A stretch of 64,000 nucleotides of DNA, from the NCBI RefSeq assembly GCF_900182935.1, contig NZ_FXUE01000001.1:806001-870000 (forward strand), in the 5' to 3' direction. The notes beneath the pieces were generated by a model. That model ran no database searches. It worked only from the letters and a program-made list of their open reading frames with translations, and was not told the origin of the DNA. Source of the DNA: Fibrobacter sp. UWB10. GTDB taxonomy: Bacteria; Fibrobacterota; Fibrobacteria; Fibrobacterales; Fibrobacteraceae. Both the position numbers and the translations under genes were made by a program. This document shows, one piece after another, positions 1 through 14,785 of this stretch. Position 1 is the stretch's first letter. Every line of letters begins with the position of its first letter.

Positions 1-723
1 GCTTTCTTTCATGCGGTCAGCGGCCTTGCCGCTCGGAGCCGCCAAATAAAGCGGATGTTCCAAAAGTTCCGGATGCACGCAATAAAGTTCTCGCAGCAAG
101 AAGAAGATAACCGTCGTCTTGCCGGTGCCTGGGCCGCCCGTAATAATCAGGTTTTCATAGACACCACGGAGAATTGCTTCGGCCTGAGCCTCTTCGAGAC
201 GCACCGGATTTCCGGCGCTATCTTTTGTGAATGTGGCAACACGTTCGATGCACTTGGCAACATCGCTCTTGTCGAATGAGTGAGCCACGAACAATTCACG
301 CACTCTCTTTTCGACGACAAGCTTGGAATAGAAATATTTTGACGGATAAAGATAATTATCCTTCAGCGTAAACGGCTTTTTAAAGAAAGACTCTTCAGAA
401 TCTCCGCCACCAACGACGCTTTCGTAGTCGCCACCATTCATTTTCGCGACCGCACTTTGAAGCGATTCCATATAAGCGGAATTGCTAGGAACCGCAAAAT
501 TTTCGAGCGTATTCAAAAGTCGCGATTCCAGTCTATCCAAATCAAGCGGGATTCGCGTATCGCCGCGGCCTTGCCTACAAAGGAGTAACGCGAGCAAGTC
601 TATCAAATGCGAATCGGCATCGGGGCAAAATTCGGGAATTGCATCAAGCAATCTCTTTTGCAAAAGAGTTACCGCGCCACATTCGACTAACGCATTCATC
701 AAATTTTCGTTATTCTTGTCCAT
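1..723 (-). CDS. recD: Exodeoxyribonuclease V alpha subunit RecD (3' end outside window)
   Basis: The minus-strand reading frame opens with an ATG at 723 and runs off the left edge, so only about the first 240 residues are visible. It carries a Walker A motif (GGPGTGKTT) near residue 190, preceded by an N-terminal domain of the size usual for RecD. The start lies 3 nt past the recB stop, so the gene is the last cistron of recC-recB-recD. RecD is the 5'-3' helicase motor of RecBCD, which processes double-strand DNA ends. The family call rests on the P-loop and on the operon context. Confidence 0.9.
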   Translation of the reverse strand, partial: MDKNNENLMNALVECGAVTLLQKRLLDAIPEFCPDADSHLIDLLALLLCRQGRGDTRIPLDLDRLESRLLNTLENFAVPSNSAYMESLQSAVAKMNGGDYESVVGGGDSEESFFKKPFTLKDNYLYPSKYFYSKLVVEKRVRELFVAHSFDKSDVAKCIERVATFTKDSAGNPVRLEEAQAEAILRGVYENLIITGGPGTGKTTVIFFLLRELYCVHPELLEHPLYLAAPSGKAADRMKES

Positions 724-725
724 GG

Positions 726-3700
726 CTAGATAATCCCGTTATAAAGATTGCTCAGTTCTTCGTAAGATTCAAACGTACTCGACATGATGCCTGACAATTG
801 CCCTTCGGCGCAGCCTCTAAAGAATACGTAATAAATACCGCCGAAATACTTTTCGAAAATCTGCTGTTCCGTCAAGTCAGCATAAAAGCCCTTGAGCCAA
901 CGAATCAACACATAAGAATAGAGAATCTGCTGGACATCATAATGCCTGAGCATCATGTGTTCCTTCATCGATTCATTCCCGTAATCGGCAAGTACGTCTG
1001 ATTTCCAGTCGAGAATGCAGTAGCGACCATTCCGCACAAACAGAAGGTCGATAAAGCCTTTGCAGTAGCGGTCCAGAAGTTCTGTCCCTTTCACGCCATC
1101 TAGCGCCATATGGAACGGCAATTCACTCCGGCGATTTGCGAAGGAGACTTCTTTAAGATTGAACACCTCGTTTTTCTTTTGCGGGCCTTCCACAACTTCC
1201 AAATTGCCATTCAGCGTATGCCACACCATTTCGATGGTGCGCGTCACCCACCCCGGATGATGTTCGATATCCAGGTTTTCTTCGGTAAAGGAATTCTGCA
1301 CCAGCATCAAAAGCGGAAGATATTCCTGCGCTTCGGCAAGTGTCAACTTGCCCACTTCTTCGAAGTCCACCAATTCAAAAATCTTGTGAATGGCATTACC
1401 GAGTTCTGCGCCGCGGGGGTAATTGTCCGCTACCGGTTGCGGAGCGCTCTCTTGTTTTGCGGGCGTATTGTCTACTTCATCTTTTTGCAGACGGCCTTCG
1501 TCCGTTTCTTGTTCCTGCGTTCCGTGGGCAATTTGCGAATACGAAGTGGAATGCGGGAACTTGCGCCAGACTTCGAAAGACTTGAGAATCTGCGCCGTAG
1601 ATTCTACGCTCACCGCCGAGACTGCATTGCCATTTTCTTGCATCGTTTCGAGAATCGATTGCATGGTCTTTTTGCGGTCGGCAAAATGCTTGTCCTGAAT
1701 ATAATCGAAGAACGCCTTATTCTCTTTTTTAGCGCAAAAGCCCGCAAGAATATCGACATACCAATCCATGGCCTTGCAACGGGCACGCATTTTCCCGTTC
1801 TTGTCCATCTTTTCTTTCGGGAACCACGGCAAAATCATGAGGTACGACGCTCTGGTGAACGCGACATAGAAAAGCCTGCGCCACTCTTCTTCGGTTTCAT
1901 GCTGGCAAATATCTTTTCCGTCTTGTTCAAAAGTCATTTCGCGGGAAAGGTCGCCCGACTGACTGTTATAAACATATGGTCCCGAAGACCCCACATGTCC
2001 GCGCTCGCTAGCCACCGAAATCACCACCGGGAATTCAAGGCCCTTGGACGCATGAATCGTCATGGTCTGCACCACGTCAAGGTCCGTACCCTTTGCGACA
2101 ATATTCGAATTTTCGAGAGCGTCTTCACTACCGACTGCAAGGCCGTCTAAATGGCGAATCAATTCTTCGAGCGAGGCGTTGGCGGTATACAGGTATTCAA
2201 TGGAGTAGTCGCCCACTTGGCGAATCTTGTTCAAGCTCTGAAGTTGCTCCGGGTCATTGAGGCTTACGATATTGTAGGCATCTCGATAAATCGATTCTTG
2301 CAATTCTGCCCAGCGACGCTGTTCAGCCAAGGCATGCCACTGCGTAAAAATGGAAATAAACTGCGCGCCGTCTTCGTCCGGTTTGAAGGCATTGATATAA
2401 TCCATATCCTTGCCAAAGAAATCGGTCATGAGCGCCGCATAAAGCAAGCTTCTGTTTCGGTCGGAATAGTCGTCTGCATCGATCGCCCTGAAAAGGGCAG
2501 TCCACTCTGCACATTCGCGACTCCGGAACAAATTGTTGTCCATGTAACGCAGGAACGGGATACCGGCCTTTTTCATTCCGTATTCGATATTTTCCAGTTC
2601 TGCACGGGTTCTCGCTAGAACCGCAAAATCCGAGAACTTGACATTACGCAAGGCTCCCGTATTCTTATCGGGAATCTGAAGGTTAGTCTTATTGCCTTTA
2701 AACGTACACAGGTCTACAATATTATTGACAACCGTTTCGGCGTAATCCTTCGGTTCCGTATCGGGTTCGCTAATCCAAAACGGTTTAACTACTTTGTCCT
2801 TATAAGTCGCATCATTCTTTTCTTTTTCAGGACTTAGGGAAGGTTCAAAATCAAAACCAAATGGTGGGAAAAGCGCATTGCACGCTTCAATCATTGATCT
2901 AGAAGAGCGCCAGTTTGTCGAAAGAACCTTTCCATTCGCAATCTGCGAAACAGCATTTTCGTAGACCTTGACGTTTGCACCTTGGAAACTATAAATCGAT
3001 TGCTTCGGGTCGCCCACCACCAAAATATGGTGCATTCCGTCATCCGCATCAAAGAACACGCGCTTGAAAATTTCCCACTGCAACAAGTTCGTATCTTGGA
3101 ACTCATCGATAATCGCGAAAAGGTACTTTTGACGCAAGGACTGCACCAACTGCGAATCGTCTGTGATAACTGCCTTGTAGACATTTCGAATCATGTCATT
3201 AAAGGACTGAATCTTACTCACATTCTTGTGGAGCTGCCAAGCGTCAAAAAGCTTGGGAATGTATTCGTAAAGGCATCGATGCAGTAACAGTTGCTGGACT
3301 CCGCCCGATTTTTCATCCAGCAAAGCCTTCAGATCTTTGATAACACCAAGTGCAGAATCCAATTCTTCGCCGTTTCCCGACACCTTGAATCGGAATGAAA
3401 CGCCGTTATACAAGGCGGAGCCTTTTTCCCATGATGACACCGCCTTAAGCAAATCGCCTGCCGTCTTGGATTTAGAAATAGGTTCATCCTGATGGATTTT
3501 GAGAATATCACAAGCAGCATCAATGCATAAAATTTTCCGAAGGTCTTTAAATGAGACCGCCTCAGCCAAGGCGCCTGCTTCGTCGAGGTCAAAGCCTTCT
3601 GCACCGAGATGGAATCCCGCATCGCCCGAGAGCGATATTGTTTCAGGAATATAGCCTGCAATGGCCGCCTTCAAAAGTTCCGTAAAGGTATCGACATCAC

Positions 3701-4154
3701 CGTTGTACTTCACAAATGTCCGGAAGAGTTCATCATGAGCCCAGACATCGCGAATCATTTTTTGAATTCGTTCTTCAACCGCACTGTCGTCAATCAATTC
3801 CTGCTTAAGCGGGACATCGGTTTCATAAGCGAATTCCTGCGTAACCTTTTGGCAAAATGAATGAATCGTGCCAATAGGCGCCCCCTGCACATCATGCAAA
3901 GCCTGCTGCAGATAAATATTTCCGCTATCCTTCTTGAATTCTTCTTCAATCTTTTTGCGGATGCGATCTTTGAGTTCACCCGCAGCCTTTTCGGTGTAGG
4001 TCACAATCAGAATCTGGTTCAGGTTCATTCCCTGAGCCACAAGCTTACCCACGACCTGTTGAATCGTGTAGGTTTTGCCCGTACCTGCCGAAGCCGCGAT
4101 AAAAAGATTTTCGCTTCCGTCAAACTTTTCTATGTCGAAAACTTCATTGCTCAT
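726..4154 (-). CDS. recB: Exodeoxyribonuclease V beta subunit RecB (helicase-nuclease)
   Basis: A 1142-residue UvrD-type helicase with a C-terminal nuclease domain. Visible motifs are Walker A (ASAGTGKT, residues 21-28), the Walker B region DEFQDT near 347, VVGDPKQSIYSFQGAN near 378, and the RecB nuclease signature CILDWKSD near 1048. I place the start at the ATG at 4154 because GGAG lies a short distance upstream. A longer frame reaches 4208 but lies wholly inside recC. The gene overlaps the end of recC by 11 bp, suggesting translational coupling. It is the 3'-5' helicase and the nuclease of RecBCD. Confidence 0.93.
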   Translation of the reverse strand: MSNEVFDIEKFDGSENLFIAASAGTGKTYTIQQVVGKLVAQGMNLNQILIVTYTEKAAGELKDRIRKKIEEEFKKDSGNIYLQQALHDVQGAPIGTIHSFCQKVTQEFAYETDVPLKQELIDDSAVEERIQKMIRDVWAHDELFRTFVKYNGDVDTFTELLKAAIAGYIPETISLSGDAGFHLGAEGFDLDEAGALAEAVSFKDLRKILCIDAACDILKIHQDEPISKSKTAGDLLKAVSSWEKGSALYNGVSFRFKVSGNGEELDSALGVIKDLKALLDEKSGGVQQLLLHRCLYEYIPKLFDAWQLHKNVSKIQSFNDMIRNVYKAVITDDSQLVQSLRQKYLFAIIDEFQDTNLLQWEIFKRVFFDADDGMHHILVVGDPKQSIYSFQGANVKVYENAVSQIANGKVLSTNWRSSRSMIEACNALFPPFGFDFEPSLSPEKEKNDATYKDKVVKPFWISEPDTEPKDYAETVVNNIVDLCTFKGNKTNLQIPDKNTGALRNVKFSDFAVLARTRAELENIEYGMKKAGIPFLRYMDNNLFRSRECAEWTALFRAIDADDYSDRNRSLLYAALMTDFFGKDMDYINAFKPDEDGAQFISIFTQWHALAEQRRWAELQESIYRDAYNIVSLNDPEQLQSLNKIRQVGDYSIEYLYTANASLEELIRHLDGLAVGSEDALENSNIVAKGTDLDVVQTMTIHASKGLEFPVVISVASERGHVGSSGPYVYNSQSGDLSREMTFEQDGKDICQHETEEEWRRLFYVAFTRASYLMILPWFPKEKMDKNGKMRARCKAMDWYVDILAGFCAKKENKAFFDYIQDKHFADRKKTMQSILETMQENGNAVSAVSVESTAQILKSFEVWRKFPHSTSYSQIAHGTQEQETDEGRLQKDEVDNTPAKQESAPQPVADNYPRGAELGNAIHKIFELVDFEEVGKLTLAEAQEYLPLLMLVQNSFTEENLDIEHHPGWVTRTIEMVWHTLNGNLEVVEGPQKKNEVFNLKEVSFANRRSELPFHMALDGVKGTELLDRYCKGFIDLLFVRNGRYCILDWKSDVLADYGNESMKEHMMLRHYDVQQILYSYVLIRWLKGFYADLTEQQIFEKYFGGIYYVFFRGCAEGQLSGIMSSTFESYEELSNLYNGII

Positions 4155-7100
4155 CTTCTTCGCTCCAGATAGGATCCAGCAAGCGGATCTGTTCCGACAC
4201 GGCATCATTCCAATCGTTCAAGAAATTATCGCGGGAGAAACCGGAAAATTTTTCGGGGTCAAAAAGATTCTTGCCGTCAAAATAAGACCAGGCGCCAAAT
4301 TTGCCAGCCAGTTTTGTGCGGTAGCTGACAAAAGTCTGAACGTCGCGTTCGTCGTACATTTTTGCCGGAACACATTTGCGGTAGTTTTCGACAAAGCAGC
4401 GGTGATATATCTGTTTCAAGCGGAGAACAGCATCAGTCCAGCTAATGACAAACTCTTTTTTGACCTCCTCGTTCTTGCTCGAGAAAATTCTCAGTTCAAA
4501 GGGAGTCACACAATCAGGGTCTTGTTTAGCAGCGGCTATCAACAACGCATCCAAGAAAAGTTTGGTAAAATCGGTATTGGAAACACTGCCGGACTTTACG
4601 CTGAACAACCGGTGTGTTCCATCAACCATAACTTGATGCCAGTCCAGTTTAGAGCGCAGCGTCCAACTATGGGAACCTTCCGACAAAGAAACTTCCACTT
4701 TTTCTTGATAAGCTATAGATTTGCCCTTGAAACTATCGGAAATCAAGTTGAAAATCACCGATGATTCTGCATTGATATCATCGAGAGCGACCTCGCCGAA
4801 CACTCCACGCGGAATTTTCTTCTTTAGAATCCATTCCTGCTCTGTCGTAGAATCCTTGATTTTTTCGCTATCTAAAATGGATTGCACAAAATCCTTGAGC
4901 AAGATAGACTTGTCGAGATTATTGAGCGATACCGGTTCGTAGAGTTCCTTTTCGGGGTCGTTTTCGACCGAGGGCAGCGTCACCTTTCGAGAAAGCTGGA
5001 ACTGGAACGGATCATCAAAGAAACGCTTGAAATCTCGCACACTCACTGTATCAGGCAAGGCAATTTGCAACTCTTGCGGTTGAGCAACCTGATTTTCTGT
5101 CGGGCTTACAAAGACTCGGTTCAGCTTGTTACGAATCGAACGGAGCGTGAAAAGTTCGTCATCGGAGCGGGTTTCGTCCAGCGGAATCTTGCGTTCCTTA
5201 AAAGCAGCACTATTCGGGCAGGCGCTTTCGCCAATAAAGAATTGCAAGTCCCTAATCACCGAAGACGGGAAAAGTTCTTCATCTTTTTTCAGGTTCCTGT
5301 TGACATAGCTGATGTGGAAGCCTTCGGCAGCGCTCATCAGCTGGCACAAGAAGGTATAGCAATTCTTGTCAACCGGAGTATCGTCACCCGGCCAGCGAGT
5401 CGTTTGCGTGCGCAAATCCATCGTATTCGCTTTCTTTTGCCCAGGGAACACGCCCGCATTCGCCCCGATAAAGAAGATATGCCTTGCGGGAACAACCCTG
5501 TTGACCGCGAACCGCATAAATGTAAGGCCACTGCTAAAAAGCCGCGTATTGCCCGTACGAGAATCTTCGCAGGCACTCGAAAGCATCTGCCCGACAATTT
5601 TCCATGAAATGAGCGGAGCGCCCGCATCGAACTGGAATTCCATCAGGTCAATCGCATTTTGAACCTTCTGCCAAATTTTCTTTTCGACCGCAAAGCGGTC
5701 TTCTTTGGCATTCAGGCCCACCCAATGCGCCAAATGCGTTTTCAGTAACGCAAGCGAATTGGCCTGAACCTTTTCAATGCCCTCTGCCGCAAAACGAATC
5801 CAGCGATTGAGTTCATCGATGCAGTTGATAAACTTCAGCGTGAGATTACCATCAGACGATTCAATATCTTCGTAAGGCAAGTAACGCTCATGGGCCGAGG
5901 CAAACGGAGCATCGGTCACCTGCGAAAACAGCATCTGATTTATGCAGCGGCTCCAATCGTCTTCGCCGGCGTGGCGGTAAACGTTCATGTTCACCACCCA
6001 CTTTTCCCAGGCGGCGACATCGCTGTCGGTAATTTGCAATGTAGACTGCACTACCGGATTCTTGACAAGGTCAAAAAACGCCGGTCTCGAAATAGAGCGC
6101 TGTTGATGGATATCCAGAAGGTTCGCAATCGCCTTGCCGACCAGGGAATCTTTTTCAGGGTAATCCGTAATCGCATACGGAATGTAGAACTCACTATCGC
6201 GCGGGGCCGCATTGAACACCTGTTCAATTGGAGTCCTGTAAGAATCGAGATCCGGAGCGATGACTACCATCTCGTCGAGGCGCACACCCTGTTTCAAAAG
6301 TAGGCATACCTGCGTATGCAAGTTTTCAACTTCGCGCAAAGAAGACGGGGCCGCCGCAAGCGTCAACGAGGCATCCGTTTCGCTCAATTTGAGCTCGCCC
6401 ACCTCGGATTCATAAATGCGATTCAAACGGTGCGAAACAAGATACTGCACCTGATGCAAAAGCGAATCCGGCGTGAATTCGTAGCCAACAAAATCAAACG
6501 TGTAATCCGACGCCAGGCACCACAGACGAATATTTTCTCGGCCGGTACGCCCCCAGTTCTTGAGCAACATGTTTTCGTTTTCGGCAAGTCCTTCTTCCGT
6601 CAAGGAATCCTTGGGCGCCGGGAGCGCAATTCGAGAAGGTTCGTTCTTCTTGTTCCAACGGGTAACCGGTTTACTTCCGACATCTTCCCAGAATTCCATA
6701 CACGGATTCTGGATAAAGGCAAAAATATCGTGCTCCGCGGCGAACTGCTGCAAAATAACACGGTAAAACTGGCCCATACCCGAAAGGCCGAAAATAAACA
6801 CGGGCTTTGTCCACTGCGAAGTATCAACACGTTGCGAGAACAAGTAAGGAATCGTCAAGAAAGCCGTATTGCTGCCGGTACGCTTGCAAGTCGCCTCGAA
6901 AACCTGCGTCAACAGCGATTTACCCTCTGTGTTATGGAACAGGCGGGAATATATTTCGCGTTGCCATTTTTCTTTAGGCAAGGGTCGATTTTCTTCCGAG
7001 AAAAAGTCACGCAAGGCACCCTGTTTCCAATAGGCGAGCAAGCCCTCGTGATGCTTGTTCTGCAAAGGCGAAATGAATCCGCCCGGACGGCTGGTTTCGT

Positions 7101-7533
7101 ATTCTAGGAAAAGCCCTGCCAAAGTGCGCGCAAAATCAAACAGTTTCGATTCGTCGATTTCGCCGGAAAATTTTTCACCGTTTTTTTTATAAAGATAATT
7201 CCGGATTTCTTTAGGAATAGACGTTCCTTTGCCGGAATACGCCTCGTTCAAATAGGCAATCAGCACATTGCACAGAATGTCTGCCGTCAACTTCTGCTTA
7301 GAAGTATCCCCTTGAGTCAAGTACTTGAACAGGAATTTATCAAGAGTGACTATATCTAAATTGGCAAGAACACCGCGCTTGGCAATATAACGCAACCTGA
7401 ACCATTGCTCAATTTTGGGGTCCGGAAAAACGACAATGGGCGAATCAAAAGGATCCGTCCAATGCTTGCCGAGAGCGTCGATCATCTCGTCGGCAAGGTT
7501 TTCCAGATTCAATGCAAATTTCAGGTGCAGCAT
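4144..7533 (-). CDS. recC: Exodeoxyribonuclease V gamma subunit RecC
   Basis: A 1129-residue protein at the head of the recC-recB-recD operon. The length and position fit RecC, the inactivated helicase-like subunit that scans for Chi in RecBCD. The N-terminus (MLHLKFALNLENLADEM) and the segment MRFAVNRVVPARHIFFIGANAGVFPG are typical of the family. There is no intact Walker motif, as expected for RecC. The start has no strong Shine-Dalgarno sequence. A 7-bp inverted repeat lies 24 bp upstream. Confidence 0.9.
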   Translation of the reverse strand: MLHLKFALNLENLADEMIDALGKHWTDPFDSPIVVFPDPKIEQWFRLRYIAKRGVLANLDIVTLDKFLFKYLTQGDTSKQKLTADILCNVLIAYLNEAYSGKGTSIPKEIRNYLYKKNGEKFSGEIDESKLFDFARTLAGLFLEYETSRPGGFISPLQNKHHEGLLAYWKQGALRDFFSEENRPLPKEKWQREIYSRLFHNTEGKSLLTQVFEATCKRTGSNTAFLTIPYLFSQRVDTSQWTKPVFIFGLSGMGQFYRVILQQFAAEHDIFAFIQNPCMEFWEDVGSKPVTRWNKKNEPSRIALPAPKDSLTEEGLAENENMLLKNWGRTGRENIRLWCLASDYTFDFVGYEFTPDSLLHQVQYLVSHRLNRIYESEVGELKLSETDASLTLAAAPSSLREVENLHTQVCLLLKQGVRLDEMVVIAPDLDSYRTPIEQVFNAAPRDSEFYIPYAITDYPEKDSLVGKAIANLLDIHQQRSISRPAFFDLVKNPVVQSTLQITDSDVAAWEKWVVNMNVYRHAGEDDWSRCINQMLFSQVTDAPFASAHERYLPYEDIESSDGNLTLKFINCIDELNRWIRFAAEGIEKVQANSLALLKTHLAHWVGLNAKEDRFAVEKKIWQKVQNAIDLMEFQFDAGAPLISWKIVGQMLSSACEDSRTGNTRLFSSGLTFMRFAVNRVVPARHIFFIGANAGVFPGQKKANTMDLRTQTTRWPGDDTPVDKNCYTFLCQLMSAAEGFHISYVNRNLKKDEELFPSSVIRDLQFFIGESACPNSAAFKERKIPLDETRSDDELFTLRSIRNKLNRVFVSPTENQVAQPQELQIALPDTVSVRDFKRFFDDPFQFQLSRKVTLPSVENDPEKELYEPVSLNNLDKSILLKDFVQSILDSEKIKDSTTEQEWILKKKIPRGVFGEVALDDINAESSVIFNLISDSFKGKSIAYQEKVEVSLSEGSHSWTLRSKLDWHQVMVDGTHRLFSVKSGSVSNTDFTKLFLDALLIAAAKQDPDCVTPFELRIFSSKNEEVKKEFVISWTDAVLRLKQIYHRCFVENYRKCVPAKMYDERDVQTFVSYRTKLAGKFGAWSYFDGKNLFDPEKFSGFSRDNFLNDWNDAVSEQIRLLDPIWSEEDEQ

Positions 7534-7556
7534 AGCGATAATATAGTCAAATAATC

Positions 7557-7572
7557 TGTCACTTGAGTGACA
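7557..7572. promoter_or_regulatory. Inverted repeat upstream of recC, possible operator
   Basis: TGTCACT and AGTGACA flank a 2-nt centre, 24 bp before the recC start codon. The position suits a repressor site for the recCBD operon. No matching regulator was identified, so the function is inferred from position only. Confidence 0.3.
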
Positions 7573-7613
7573 ATTTCGCGACTTTGTTTATCCATGATAT
7601 AGAGCAATCAACC

Positions 7614-8624
7614 TCACCCCAACATATCAATCAGTGTATGGTAAATCTCAGTACATTCAACCTGCATAATGGTGGTAATTTTGTTGCCCGCATCTTTGGA
7701 AGAAGCTCCACAATGGAACAATTTTTCATTTTTTGACCCATAATCCAAGAATATATAACGGTCGTGGAATTTTCCGTGTGTTTCTTTCATTTTGAGCGAA
7801 ACATCAGGTCTAGACCTCAAAAAATCTTTCTGCATCTGTTCCGTCAGGGTTTCAAAACTGCAATTATCACTATAGATTTTCACGGAAACGCCCTTGGCGA
7901 TTTCACGCAACAGGTCCAGCGTCTTGACGCCCACATAATCATCAATAATCATGATGGACTTTTTCGCCCTACCATAAATTTGTGCGTACGCGATATCAGC
8001 TTCTAGCTTGTGACCATTCAGGATCAAGAAATGCTTGTAAGTCGACGGATCGATGAAATTATCCATAACTTTCTGGAGATCCGCGTTCATCTTGCTGAAT
8101 TCGCCCCGCATCTCGTGAACTTCACCAGAAAGTACTTTGACCTCCGTCGATACGGAGGCAATATCCCTTGTGTTCTGGGCCGTAGCCAAAGAAAGACCAA
8201 CCAGCTCGTTAGAACCAAGAAGATTTCTATTTGACGCAAGGAAATGCCGCATTTCGACAAATGCTTTCATTATATCAATACTGACCCTTATAGCTTTTTC
8301 GCTATGCAATACGGCAGAAAGCATGGCAACACCTTGCTCAGAAAAAGCGAAAGGGAGCTTCCGTAAGCCCTTCTTGTCGGAATTGGAAGTCGCAAATTGC
8401 GACTTCCAATTGTCAAACTCATCCTTTTCCAGCTGAAAACAAAATTCTTCAGGGAAACGATCAATGTTGCGCTTCACCTGTTCATTAATACGCTTGGTCT
8501 CCACCCCATAAAGAAGGGCCAAGTCACGATCAAGTAATACTTGTTTTCCGCGAATGACACAAATCATCTTTTCTACGCCCGACTCCACTAACGGATTCAA
8601 GGCAACAGGCTCAATATTTTTCAT
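7614..8624 (-). CDS. ORF6N-domain protein with a C-terminal PLD-like domain
   Basis: 336 residues. The N-terminal half is an ORF6N DNA-binding domain (RGKQVLLDRDLALLYGVETK, then LPFAFSEQGVAMLSAVLHS), a family seen in phage and accessory regions. The C-terminal part contains HDRYIFLD, which fits the phospholipase D pattern HxKxxxxD with Arg in place of Lys, followed by FHCGASSKDAGNK, where PLD proteins have their glycine-rich loop. I chose the ATG at 8624, not 8651, because AAGGAG lies 8 nt upstream. The segment at 8381-8411 is a perfect palindrome apart from its central base. The protein may act on nucleic acid next to the restriction locus, but this is not shown. Confidence 0.8.
   Translation of the reverse strand: MKNIEPVALNPLVESGVEKMICVIRGKQVLLDRDLALLYGVETKRINEQVKRNIDRFPEEFCFQLEKDEFDNWKSQFATSNSDKKGLRKLPFAFSEQGVAMLSAVLHSEKAIRVSIDIMKAFVEMRHFLASNRNLLGSNELVGLSLATAQNTRDIASVSTEVKVLSGEVHEMRGEFSKMNADLQKVMDNFIDPSTYKHFLILNGHKLEADIAYAQIYGRAKKSIMIIDDYVGVKTLDLLREIAKGVSVKIYSDNCSFETLTEQMQKDFLRSRPDVSLKMKETHGKFHDRYIFLDYGSKNEKLFHCGASSKDAGNKITTIMQVECTEIYHTLIDMLG
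8381..8411. repeat. 31-bp palindrome inside the ORF6N gene; core repeated at 59072
   Basis: Arms AATTGGAAGTCGCAA and its reverse complement meet around one central base. It encodes the segment WKSQFATSN of the ORF6N protein. The central 21 bp recur exactly in an intergenic region at 59074-59094. Confidence 0.7.
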
Positions 8625-8796
8625 CTTCAACTCCTTGAACGCTACAGGCATAAAAGCGTCCCGAACACATCGTCAAGCGTAAAACTACACACTTGAGCAC
8701 CATAAAATATAAATCTACGAAATACAAGTGTCAAGAGGTTCCTAAAAATTTTTTTTCTCCTTGAATAATCTATATTGCAGTTGACATAGCCCCGTA

Positions 8797-8994
8797 CCGA
8801 ATGGTTCGGAGCGACCGGAATTTTTGAGATTCGTCTCTTATTCTCTCTACTGAAACTACCACTTTCATATTACGCGAGAATAAGACGAACACTCACGTCC
8901 CATCTGGGGCGTGGGTCGTTTGTGCTTATTGCGTAACAAGGGTGTGGTAGCCCGCAGTAGAGGTAAGCACGCAAAGCGACTCCACGCCTTTTTT
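8797..8994 (+). ncRNA. Candidate structured RNA with terminator, upstream of hsdRMS
   Basis: This gene-free stretch contains nested complementarity. CCGAA/TTCGG forms a small hairpin at 8797-8809. CTTATTCTC (8837-8845) pairs with GAGAATAAG (8876-8884). CACGTCCC/GGGGCGTG forms a hairpin at 8894-8913. An alternative long stem joins 8908-8931 to 8964-8988 with short bulges and is followed by a T-run, like an intrinsic terminator. CTCTACTG (8845-8852) and CTACCAC (8856-8862), in the loop of the second helix, are exactly complementary to CAGTAGAG (8955-8962) and GTGGTAG (8944-8950), a possible pseudoknot. I cannot name the family. Confidence 0.6.
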
Positions 8995-9088
8995 GTTTCA
9001 GAAATTTTCGTGGACAATCCCTTAGGCAAGCAGAATGGAGAATGATTCTCGCAAATTCTCCGCATATGAAAAAAAGGATGTTCCGCCT

Positions 9089-14674
<5,586 letters not shown>

Positions 14675-14692
14675 AACTAGAAGCAAGCCCAA

Positions 14693-14775
14693 GCGTTGCG
14701 GGCGCGGCGATTGAGCGCCCGCTAGAAGGGGTAGCGAGCAACGTAGTGCGAGCGAGGGGAAGGCTTTCCCCTGCC
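14693..14775 (+). repeat. Interspersed repeat, copy A
   Basis: It shares three blocks with a second copy at 30751-30832: GCGTTGCGGG, CGCTAGAAGGGGTAGCG and AGCGAGGGGAAGGCTT, in the same order with slightly different spacers. The last block forms a hairpin (GGGGAA/TTCCCC), so this copy may act as a terminator between the convergent hsdS and ATPase genes. Confidence 0.65.
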
Positions 14776-14785
14776 AATTTATAAA

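Noticed and set aside
1110-2150. 346-residue plus-strand frame antisense to recB
   Set aside because: It lies entirely inside recB, whose helicase and nuclease motifs are intact. No ribosome site and a composition typical of an antisense shadow.
8865-9065. 66-residue minus-strand frame over the structured RNA
   Set aside because: It runs across the paired helices and terminator, has no ribosome site and reads like a spurious translation of a conserved RNA.
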